Shown here: positions 1 to 9,213 of the stretch, one piece after another
How positions within the stretch are numbered: position 1 is the stretch's first letter
How the letters are laid out: the number at the start of each line of letters is the position of its first letter
Source: Symsagittifera roscoffensis
Taxonomy: Eukaryota > Xenacoelomorpha > Acoela > Convolutidae
Assembly (NCBI RefSeq): GCF_963678635.1
Contig: NC_087063.1
Location: 44,396,297-44,460,296, forward strand
Reading direction: 5' to 3'
DNA: 64,000 nt
Position numbers and translations under genes: made by a program
Notes under the pieces: generated by a model
Databases searched by the model: none
The model's input: only the letters and a program-made list of their open reading frames with translations
Told to the model about the DNA's origin: nothing

Positions 1-73
1 AGTTAAGAAACTGAAAACGATGGTGTGGTTGTCTTGATGGCGTATGCAAATCAAAATGATTTTGTATGAAACG

Positions 74-1452
74 CTAGTATGTGTATGTGTGAGTTTGTTT
101 AGTGCGTAACATAATAACGTGGGAACAGTGCAAATCGCGTTCATGTGGTGCAAGAAAATGAAAGGTTAGTGAAAATAACTGAAATTTGTCTTGGAAACTT
201 TCGTAAGCTTGAATATCATTTAGTGCTTCAGAAATGATGTGATCATATTTTCTATCAAAAATATTAAGTGTGACTACGTATGACGTTTTGATGAAAAATT
301 TTTCTGTTAGTTGTGGGTTAGCGAAGCGATCTTCATCTAAAAATTGGTCTTGATTAGTTCGGATGATATTATGATCGTAATATTCTATTGTAAGTTCGTT
401 AGCTCGGGGTGCAGTGAATGTTTTTAGTAATTTTTTATATCCTACGTAAGTAAATTGTCTAGGTGTTAGTGTTGCAGTGAGTCTATATAACATGTTTTTG
501 TTCTTTTCTATGTCGTCATGAGTATTAGTTAGTGGCATGCAAAGGGGATTAATAAAATGATAATAAGTTGTCCAATGAAGTGTGGGCATTAAAACATGTT
601 CATCTACGAAACTACGTGTGTCATTAGTGTCGTTAGGTGTTTTTAATGTATATTGTGGAAATGAGGGTAAGGTGATTGCTAGAAAATTTTTCGTGTTGGT
701 GTGTTGTTGGTGATTAATATATTCGCAGGCTGTTCCTGGTTTGGTCGGGAATGGGTGATTCGGGAATTTTCTTTTAAAAGTGCGATAAGCTCGGTTAGTG
801 CTACTAGGTGTTTCGGTGGATGTGGATGATTGTGCTAATGATGCAGTGTAAGCTGAGGACGGTGTAGGAGTAGGTGGGTTTGAGGATTCTATTGTGGATG
901 AAATTTGATGTATTGTGAGGGTGTTAGGGTGTATTAACTGTTGTTGAAGGGTAATAAAATTATCGAGTTCTTGGGAAATTTGGGGGGTATCTGGAGAATT
1001 ATTATATGATCGGTCGGAATGAAGTGGAGAGTAGGTTGGGGTCACATGCGAAGCATAAGAAGGAGTGGAAACGGATGGGAGTGAATTATTTGTTGGGATT
1101 GGTTGAAAAGGGGGTTTTGAAAAAAATGAGGAGTTGGTATGAAAGTTATTTGATGGAGATGGTTCGGAGTCTGCAAATTTGTCAGGGGTTTCTATATTAG
1201 GATTATTAAGTTGTGAGATAGAATGTAAAACTGAAATATCTGAGTTAGTATCCGAATTCGTGCTTGATGATATATTAATAATTGGGAAATCGGGTGGTGG
1301 GAAAGCAAAAAGTGGGATTATTGGGATTGGAGTTTGGAGGTTGGCTGGTGGGAGTTTTAGCGGTGTAGGGATCCAAGTTGTCGGCTCATCGTGGGCTAAA
1401 AAGAAACGATTTTTTTTGAGACTGAAAAGTGGTGGTATGGGGTTGTTCTATA
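74..1452 (-). CDS. Unrecognised ORF with Pro/Ser/Thr-rich N-terminus
   Basis: The frame is open from just after a TAG near 1450 down to a stop at 74, about 459 codons. It has no ATG in its first two thirds: a conventional start is missing, and a GTG sits at 1045. The first ~200 residues are rich in Pro, Ser, Thr and Asn. The second half (after about 960) has normal globular composition, with aromatic and charged residues, and keeps an open frame in AT-rich DNA, which argues against chance. It lies downstream of the env-like pseudogene in the same orientation, so it may be an accessory gene of the element or a frameshifted continuation of the preceding ORF (1869-1468, a different frame). I do not recognise the family. 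Confidence 0.4.
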
Positions 1453-1467
1453 ATTTGTTCGTATGTA

Positions 1468-1869
1468 TTATGTGATTTGTGAATTATGTGTCATTATATG
1501 TTGGATGGGACTTTGTGGTATATTTGGTCTAGAATTTGGGCTATTTGTTATTGCTAGGTTTCGGAAATTACGTGGGACTAATGATAATGGATGGTTTTGT
1601 GGTAGGGGTGGCAACAGTGGTGCGGTAGGTGTTACTTCTATATTATTGTGTTCTTCGTCGTAAGTGTTCTGTCTTGTCGCTATTTTCGTGTTATATTCTT
1701 TTATTTGTGCGTCTAGAAGTATTTTGTTTATTGATGATGAAAAAATTCCTAAAAATCCTGCAAACAGTATGCGTGCTTCACTTGCTTGTCTGTTTACTTG
1801 TGTGTGTATAGCGCATGTGTTATAGATTCCTTTTAAGAGTGAGAAAAGAAATTTTGTAAAGTTAAACAT
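1468..1869 (-). CDS. Small ORF with hydrophobic segment, possible C-terminal part of the env-like gene
   Basis: This 133-codon ORF starts with ATG at 1869. It has a hydrophobic segment around residues 33-52 followed by a polar, Pro/Asn-rich tail. That layout would fit the membrane anchor and cytoplasmic tail of the glycoprotein-like gene immediately upstream, now separated from it by frame changes. It could instead be an independent small membrane protein. The ORF ends at a TAA at 1468-1470. The long open frame 1452-74 begins at once in another frame, so one split gene is possible. Confidence 0.35.
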   Translation of the reverse strand: MFNFTKFLFSLLKGIYNTCAIHTQVNRQASEARILFAGFLGIFSSSINKILLDAQIKEYNTKIATRQNTYDEEHNNIEVTPTAPLLPPLPQNHPLSLVPRNFRNLAITNSPNSRPNIPQSPIQHIMTHNSQIT

Positions 1870-2189
1870 TGCGTATAAGATAGTTAATTTTTCTAAGATG
1901 TAGTAGGGACAACCTAGAAAAGCTAGAATTTCATTTTTTAGGGTAACAAAACTGAAAATATTTATAGGTGAAATATCTTGTGGCCTGTATTTTTCGCCGT
2001 TTAAATATATTCATCTTTAATGTCTTTAAAATATCCGCAATATACTTGTGTATAAATATCTGCAAAACCTGCGGTTTTGGCAAGTTTTCTTAAATTTTGG
2101 TCAATTGACTGTCTTTGTATAGTGTCCATTTGTGTTAATAATTCATGAAATTGTTGTGTTCTAATGTGATGTTGGATATCTGATTTAGA

Positions 2190-3795
2190 TTATATTCCAA
2201 TTGATTGTAAATCAATATTTGGATTACGAGCAATAGCTCTGATGCTTTCGGGTGAAATTTTTTTGAGTGGTTGCATTAACGTAGGGCAAGGAGTAAGGAG
2301 ATAATATTTATCTTCATCAGGATTCAATTGTACTACATTGTGGCTATTTTCTGATCCACATGTGACTGCGGCGGTATCCCAAAAGTATGTTCGTCTTGAA
2401 AGTGTGTCAACAAAATGTACTTTATTCTTATAGAATATAGGGATTATTTTATAACAACGTTTATCTTCAAAAACATATAGTGGTGATACTTTTTTGGTAC
2501 AAGTATAAAACCATAAAATATTTCCATCGTAGTCTAGAAAATTTGATCTATTTCCTGACAATAAATATCCTGCGTAGGGTATTTTTAAAACTGCTAGTGC
2601 GAGTGATTAGAGGATTTGTGTCCTTTCTAATTCGCATAATTGATGAAGTGTTTCTAATTCGGAGAGTGACATTTCTTGAAAAATTCGACTAATTGTGTAG
2701 TCTAACTTCATATCTAAGTGAATATCATAATGGATATTACCAAAGTGCTTTTTTGTGCTTTTTTGAAAGTTAACTGGTATGTATTATGTTCCTTCGTTTA
2801 GAGGGTGACCTGTGGCATAAGGGTCAAATTTTATTTTTCCAGTGGTCATGTCGAAACCCTTTTCGTATTCGACTAGCATTTCAGAATATAGTGTTTTGTA
2901 AAGTGGGTTTCTGTATTTGCATGCAATTTCTGTTTCTTGATATATTTGGAAACGTGTTAATTTATTTTCTATTTTATGAATATTTCTAAAATCAGTACTT
3001 TGTTTTCGGGATGGATTTACTTGTTCGTATGGAATTGATTATATAAAATATTTTTATTCGAGCGTGTATTTTTGCTTCTTGAATTGTTGTGCATGTATCT
3101 TTGGGAAACCAAACAATCGTTGCTTGTGTCCGTGTTGTAGGGTCACAATAACCTTGATCGTTTTTGCAAAATAATCGGGTTCCTTAATAGATCATTGTGT
3201 TGTCTGATAAATCTCGTGTGAGTTGTACTTTTTCGAGTTGTATTTTCCAATCGAAAAACATTAATTCTTGATATCCTTTATTTTTTGTGTCCGCTTTGCA
3301 GTTTGAGGGGTTATTTATTCCAATGAGTGGTATCCAGTGTTTATCATGTATGTCATAAGTTAATCTTCCGTGTGCGCCGTTGTATGGGTATTTTTTGTCT
3401 AGTCTTTTATGTCCTTGATATCTTTCAAGTTCTGCTTGATGTACTGAATCGGCAAAGACTTGAAAACTTACTATTTTTCTGTCTATGTTTTTATTTTTTG
3501 TGATGTTTTGTCTGAGTAGTTCGTTTTTACAATCATCGGGATTTAGATGTAGAAGTCGTTCTATATTACTTTGATAGAATGATTCGTGATCAAGTCGGTT
3601 TTTATTTCCGTTTGAAACTTGTGAACAATGTACTTTCTTTTCGGAAAATGTTGCTGTGAATTTATATCCTGTGACTGTTGTTGCTCGGGCTTTTGAATAT
3701 AGTGTCGCTATTACATTTGTAGTTTCTATAGCTTGTGGTTCTGTTTCGCATTGTGATACTTGATTTATTGCATATTTGTGTAGTGTTTTTTTTGT
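2190..3795 (-). pseudogene. Env-like glycoprotein remnant, frameshifted and interrupted
   Basis: A long stretch of minus-strand coding potential runs from about 3795 to 2190 across more than one frame. The clearest open part is 2561-2190; another runs about 3790-3187 and is ended by TAA at 3184-3186. The inferred protein has spaced cysteines, Trp/Phe-rich extracellular-looking segments and no enzymatic motif. It sits 3' of gag in the env position. These are properties of retroelement envelope-like glycoproteins, but the assignment rests on position and general character, not on a diagnostic motif. Breaks: the internal stop at 3184-3186 and at least one frame change between about 2700 and 3050. 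An unrelated secreted protein captured by the element cannot be excluded. Confidence 0.45.
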
Positions 3796-4114
3796 TCGTT
3801 TTCTTCAGAATTGTAGTGTGTTACTAATAAATCCTGGGGTCCTGTGCGAGGAGAAGAATTTGTATTCTGGTCAGAAAATATTAGAAAAAAGAGGTGTTGA
3901 AATGTTAATATTTTTGGAATATACATGTGTATGATAATCCTGAGTATGGATTATAAAATGTGATGTAACCAATTGTGTTTTTGGTATATCTATCGTACTT
4001 ATATATTACTTCAGTTTATAAATGTTGGTGGTAGCGATTGAGCTGTTATATTTGGTGGGTTTAATGGGTAAGGAAGTTGAACAATATTATTAAGTTTGAT
4101 CGTGATTTCGAATT

Positions 4115-5736
4115 TTAATTGGAGGCTATTTTGGATATCTTTCTACGTTGTAGTCTATTGAGTGCCCAACTGTGGAGTCGGTTACTATCTTGATGTTGTC
4201 CAAATAATGGTGGGGGTGCTACAAATGTATTCCAATCTAGTCGTAAAGGGATATTTGTTGATGATTGTTCTCGATATCTAGCGTCGAGGTTATTTGGGAA
4301 ATTTAAAGGGAAAAGCGTCGGTGAAATCTGGCTTAATGATGGTGTTGACGGTAGTGACAATGTTTCTGGTAGTGATGATGATGTTAATGTATCTGTAGAA
4401 ATGTCTATTGAGTCGTTTACTAAATTTGGTTCACCTTGTGTATATGAGTGCGTTGTCCAATATAATAATTGTGAAGGAGTTCCAATTGATTTTCATATAT
4501 ATGTGATGTAAAAGGTTGTTCATATATGATAGGTTCATAATCGTTTTCGAATTTTATCATATTTATAGAGATGGTATTTTCTGTATCATTTTCTGTATCT
4601 GACGATTCACAATTTATATGATTTAGTTGTAGTTCGTTTTTTCTTGTGTCATCAATACCTGGAGGGTCTGATTTTGTTTCTTCATTTGTCTGCACTTGAT
4701 TAATGTGTCTTTGATGTTTTAGTGTGCTACTTCTGTATCTATGTTTAGAATCATGATAATGGTTATTATTCCTGTGTGGTGACTGGGAATAATTTCTATA
4801 TCGATTATTGTAACTTGAGTTTTGATTTTGTGAATTGTTTTGTGATCTGTTTTGATAATTATCATTTGATCTGTGATAATATAATCTACTATATGAATTA
4901 TTTCTTGATCGATTGTTCGGGTAATTCTGATTTCGATTGTTCGAGTAACTTCTATTTCTATTATGTGAATAGTTTCTATTTCTGTTGTATGATGAGTATC
5001 GTGATTGATTATTGGAATAGTGTCTATTCCTTTGGTTTGATTAGGAACTGGATCCAGAAACAAACTGTGTTGTATTGGAATTTGATCGTGAATAGTTATT
5101 TTGATTATTTTGGCTATTCGATCAATTATAATTATTTTGTGAAGAATTTCGTGTATTTCTTCGTTCTGCTGATCTTCCTCTATAACTTGAGTTATATGGT
5201 GATTGATTCCTTTTGTAATTGGTAGTGTTCGGAAGTGTTTTTCCTGAACTGTTGTTACTATATATATTTTTGTTTGGTAGATTTTGATCTTTTTTCATGT
5301 ATTGATAGAACGATTTATTTGGTTCATTATGCTTTTGAGGTTTATTCTGATTGTCTTGTTGTTTTTGTCTACATTCGGAAATACTGTGTCCGTATCGTCG
5401 GCAATAATTACACCATTTTTTGAAGGATGGTTTGCCTTTGAAGTTTGGATGTTTTTCAAAGATATTTAGTATTTCAGTGATTTTTTCAATCAGGTCTGTT
5501 TCTGATTCCTGTATGTTATTTATATGTGTAGTGTTTGTTTCAATTCGATTAACATATTGTAGTTTTAGAATTTCTGTTTCTTCGAGTTTCATTGTGATTT
5601 CTGTTTGTTCTAATTTATCTACTAGGTTTCGAAAATCTAAGTCTTTTTCTCGAATTGAGGAAGGATGAGATGCTCTCTTTTTGATCGCTATTTTCCTTAA
5701 TTGAGTTGTTAAGGTCATCATTAAAATTTCAGTCAT
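4115..5736 (-). pseudogene. Gag-like gene with CCHC zinc knuckle, frame-broken
   Basis: The ATG at 5736-5734 opens a 204-codon frame ending at 5122. Residues 1-95 are a charged helical segment. One retroviral zinc knuckle of form CX2CX4HX4C follows at about residues 108-121 (C-NY-C-RRYG-H-SISE-C). After it comes a low-complexity tail rich in Asn, Arg, Ser and Tyr that continues in other frames through about 4719, then shorter ORFs at 4695-4420 and 4360-4115. Nucleocapsid-like zinc knuckles bind the genomic RNA of retroelements. No capsid major-homology region is evident, so the Gag is either very short or deleted. The start lies inside the tRNA-complementary region (see the primer-binding site). 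Confidence 0.55.
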
Positions 5737-5778
5737 AGAATCTTAAGGTCGTGAGTTCGAGCCTCACTGGTCGCACCA
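5735..5778 (-). promoter_or_regulatory. Retrotransposon primer-binding site resembling the complement of elongator tRNA-Met
   Basis: On the minus strand the LTR is followed, after two bases, by TGGTGCGACCAGTGAGGC, the pattern of a primer-binding site pairing with the 3' CCA end of a tRNA. Read on the plus strand, 5747-5778 is a complete tRNA T-arm (stem GTGAG/CTCAC, loop TTCGAGC), then acceptor bases and CCA. The similarity to elongator tRNA-Met continues through the variable region to a CAT triplet matching the anticodon position. The complement is therefore about 44 nt, well beyond the usual 18 nt. The gag ATG (5736-5734) is the complement of that CAT. Confidence 0.75.
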
Positions 5779-5780
5779 GA

Positions 5781-6190
5781 TGAGTTATGACCGATGTGGT
5801 TAACTCATAGAGTATTTTCGGATAGGGTACACCGTCTGCTCGTCACGCTATCTTATTTTCGGCTGGATAGATTCGTGCAACTTCTTAGTCTAATACTGAT
5901 CCTAATCTTACTCTTATACTTACTAGTCTCAGGGTGTTTAACTAGTCTCTGCAAGGCTCAATAGATCTAGGGTATACTGGTTTGTTGCGGCTGCTGAAGT
6001 TCACTTGGAGAGGCAACTAATTTCTAAGTTAAATTCAAATCTCTCTGGTGCTGAAATTACAAGTAATTTCAGCACTTACAAATAAGTGGGTTGTTAGTTA
6101 GATGGATTATGATTGGTTAATATTACATTTTTTACAGTGGTAAAATATCCAATTTATCCAATTATAAAATGTAGTTTAGATCAGGTTCCA
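5781..6190 (-). repeat. 5' LTR (410 bp)
   Basis: On the minus strand it begins TGGAACCTGATC at 6190 and ends in ATAACTCA at 5781, followed by TC and the primer-binding site. The boundaries are confirmed by a second copy of identical length (25092-25501) with the same first and last bases. An inverted repeat lies inside at 6048-6075. The outer flank (6191 onward) begins AAAGC. The target-site duplication cannot be tested because the other end is outside the window. Confidence 0.85.
6048..6075. promoter_or_regulatory. Perfect hairpin inside the LTR
   Basis: GTGCTGAAATTAC (6048-6060) and GTAATTTCAGCAC (6063-6075) form a 13-bp perfect stem with a 2-nt loop. The solo LTR at 25092-25501 keeps the outer 11 bp of the stem (25209-25219 with 25225-25235) although the loop bases differ, which suggests the structure is conserved. 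A role in 3'-end formation or packaging of the element RNA is an inference. Confidence 0.6.
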
Positions 6191-6597
6191 AAAGCTTGCA
6201 AAAGCTTATGATCTTTTATCTATATGCTATTATATACAGGGCCCTTATATGATCTTTTATCTGTATTCTATTATATACAATAATGACGTCAGTAAAATGA
6301 AGTGGAAGCTATTATTTGCATTAGATCATAGGTTAAATGTTGTTGTTAATATATTATATATAGGTTAGCGCCTCTAACCCCTGTCCTACCATGAAATTTT
6401 ATTGGAAACCTTGAAAATTTTCTGATTTACAAAATTGAACTTTTTATTTTTCGAGATATAGTTATGGATGGAATTTTCTGCGCCACTTGCGCAGCAGTCG
6501 TCTATTTTCGTTCTAAAAAACAATGTGAATTGAACTGAAGTTTTTAAACTCGAATTAGAATGATTTGTCTTTTCTAGTCGGCCGCGAACAATTTTTT
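6191..6597. other. Intergenic spacer with a short duplicated segment
   Basis: No coding potential was found. A segment of about 30 bp (ATGATCTTTTATCT followed by TATTATATACA) occurs twice in tandem at about 6208-6238 and 6248-6281. The stop codon of the acyl-CoA synthetase gene begins at 6600 on the minus strand, so the lower part of this stretch probably includes its 3' UTR. Confidence 0.4.
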
Positions 6598-9168
6598 TTA
6601 TTTTGATACCAGATCCATCAATTTCCGTCTCAATAGTTTCCCAGTTGCATTTCGAGGCAGATTTTCCATGAAGTAAACTCCTCCTTTCAGCTGCTTGTAT
6701 GGGGCCACTCTCTCCTTCACATACAGCATAACTTCTGTTTCCGAGACTGTTTTGTCTTTGCCCAGGACAACGAAAGCAGTCGGTAGTTCCCCGGCATCTT
6801 CGTCTGGTTTTCCGGCTACTGCTGCATCCACGATTGCCGGATGTGTGAGTAACAGGTCTTCTAACTCTGCAGGAGGAACCTGTTCGCAAAACATAAAAAC
6901 TGTTCCCCTAAAACTTCTCAAAATAATCTATAATAATTTATTTCAGAATGTCTCACTCTTAATATGATTGTCTCACCTGGTATCCCTTGTATTTGACCAG
7001 TTCCTTGAGTCTGTCTGTGATCCACAGATATCCCTCCTCGTTGAAGTACCCAATGTCCCCTGTCCTCACCCACCCTCCCCCCACCAATGTATCAGCTGTT
7101 TCTTTGTCCCGGTGCAGATAGCTGTGCATGGAGGTGGGTGACTTCAACCAGATCTCGCCCTCAATGATAAATAATTTTACTGATCGAGCGATGAGAATTA
7201 ATTTAAATAGTTTTTGCTAATTTTTTTTCGCAATAGACTTTCCAGAAGTTTTGACAATTGGCACTGTTTTGCTGCGTGGATTTTTGGCAACCAAACAATT
7301 AGAAGGGCGGTCTGCGCGATATTTGTTCTGAGCGCTCTTTGTGCTTTCTGAGGTTTTAAGAGAAGTCAGGAAAAAATGAACAAAAGTTTATAAAAAAAAA
7401 ATGCTCACAGAATGAGATAAAAAAGATTAAATTGGGTGGGAGAAATTTGTTGTATTGATTTCAGACTTACCTCTGTATTGACAGGGACCGTTTGTAGCGT
7501 CTCCAGATCCACAACTTTGGCCTCCCCATCCATCGACACCTGTCCCACGCTCCCCGACAACACAAACTCTAGGGGCGCATCGGGGGGCATAGAAGTTCCA
7601 CCTAACACAATGATGCAATACTTAATGATTCATGAATTTTATTTATTTGTGATATGAGAGTGGTATTCGTTTAGAAGTATGGTCCCGTTAAAAACCTCTT
7701 TCAGAAGTATGGTCCCATAAAACTACCAATATTCCTATGTAAAAGTCAGACATAAAAGTTTTTAAAGGAAATTAAGTTTTGACAGTCAATTGATATTTTT
7801 GATAGTTCCATTTAAAAAAAAATTTTGTGGGAAATCAAACGAAGAAAAATTTACAATTTTTCCTTTAGTTTTCATCCACTTGAAGTACTTCAGTATAAAT
7901 CAAGTGATCTGGCGGGACCACACTTCTGAACGAGCTTTTGAATGAAACTCATCAACAACGGCGGGACCATACTTCTAAACTAGTATCAGGAGATTGACTG
8001 TGTTTGTTGCAATCATAAAGCAAATTGACTAAACGTTGTTTTAAAAACATTTCAGAATGGAGAACCTTATAGCAAAATTCTTTCACATACCTGCCTCAGT
8101 CATGCCATACGCCTGTGAAAACAAAGGAGGACTGTCTTTATTCAAACTCTCCAGAAGGGTCTTCAGCTGCTCTTTGGGCAGCGGCGCAGTTCCGCATAAG
8201 ATATACTTCACATAAGTCAAATCATACTGCTTAGTGGCGGGATCCTTCGCCATTTGAACGACAATCGCTGGAAGAAGAAACAATCTGCTCGCTTTATATT
8301 CAGCTACACATTCTAGCATTTGAGTAAAATTGAACCGTTTTTGCATCAGAGCGTGACCTCCGGAAAATGGCGCCATCATGGCTGTGACTACGAAGCCATA
8401 GATGTGGAACATAGGCGGTACAGTAAAATAGGTAGGCCTAGCATACTGGGCCATAATCTGGTTATAAATTATAAAGGCTTTAATGTATGCCCGCATTGAT
8501 GAATGCTTCATAACTACACCTTTAGCGGTTCCCGTAGTACCGCTGCTATAAGGAAGAATCGCGGTATCTTTCTTCCAATCCCAAATGAGTTTAGGGATTT
8601 CAGCATTCTTGTTTCCGCAAAAATCAACTAGTTTGCAGATCTTTAATTGCGGGTTCGAAACACAAACTTCATCCAGGTATTTTTGATCATCTACTTCAGT
8701 TAAAAGCACAATTCTGTTCACATTTGTTCCTTCGCAAGCCTTGATGGCTTTTTGAATGAAAACTTTATCGCCAGGAATAAACAAAAGCTTCGAGTTCGAG
8801 TCGTTGATTTGGTGGTTCATTTCATAATACGAGTAAAGCGCATTACATAACATTACCGTAAGTCCTGCAATCGTTGAACCATATAACGCCATCACGAACT
8901 CGGGTATGTTATAACTGCATATACATGCAACATCCCCTTTTTGATAATCAAATTGGGCAAAAATAGCATCTCCAAGAGATATTGAAGCCGCTCTAAGTTC
9001 GCCGTTTGTAACCTGACGTTTTGATGGTATTTCAGTGTACAGAGCGCCAGTTTCATTTTCAGCGAGCTCATCGAGAATTATTTCGACATATGTTTTATCC
9101 GGAACTTCAATATTGGGTGACTTTGGACCAACAAAATGGGCAAGTTTTTTGGCTTCAATTTCACCCAT
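6598..9168 (-). CDS. 4-coumarate-CoA ligase/luciferase-like acyl-CoA synthetase
   Basis: This is an adenylate-forming enzyme that would activate a carboxylic acid with ATP and then form a CoA thioester. There are four exons on the minus strand: 9168-8091, 7601-7471, 7159-6977 and 6879-6598. Each has GT donors and AG acceptors with matching phases (1, 0, 0), giving 557 residues, normal for the family. Visible motifs are the AMP-binding loop YSSGTTGTAKG in exon 1, QAYGMTEAG spanning the first intron, GWVRTGDIGYF and ITDRLKELVKYKGYQV in exon 3, and the C-terminal PRNATGKLLRR with the catalytic lysine in exon 4. The C-terminus (LVSK) is not a clear peroxisomal signal. The ATG at 9168 is chosen as start. 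A strong acceptor at 9201-9200 suggests an upstream 5' exon that I could not locate. The substrate cannot be told from sequence. Confidence 0.92.
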
Positions 9169-9213
9169 GGTATCAATTTGGGGGTTTTCAGATAGTGACC
9201 TGGGAAAATACAA

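Larger units (their letters stand above)
1..6190 (-). mobile_element. Truncated view of an LTR retrotransposon with gag-like and env-like genes
   Basis: Read on the minus strand the order is LTR (6190-5781), primer-binding site (5778 downwards), a gag-like zinc-knuckle gene (5736 to about 4115), an env-like pseudogene (about 3800-1470) and an unexplained Pro/Ser/Thr-rich ORF (1452-74). The 3' LTR would lie to the left of the window. No protease, reverse transcriptase, RNase H or integrase motif was found between gag and env, where a Ty3/gypsy-type element should have about 3 kb of pol. The copy therefore looks internally deleted or non-autonomous. Env-bearing Ty3/gypsy-like elements (Tor) are known from the tunicate Oikopleura; whether this belongs there is a guess. 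Confidence 0.72.

Noticed and set aside
5735-5778. A tRNA gene on the plus strand (perfect T-arm and CCA end).
   Set aside because: Only the 3' part of a tRNA is present, CCA is encoded, and it abuts a validated LTR; it is the retrotransposon primer-binding site read in reverse.
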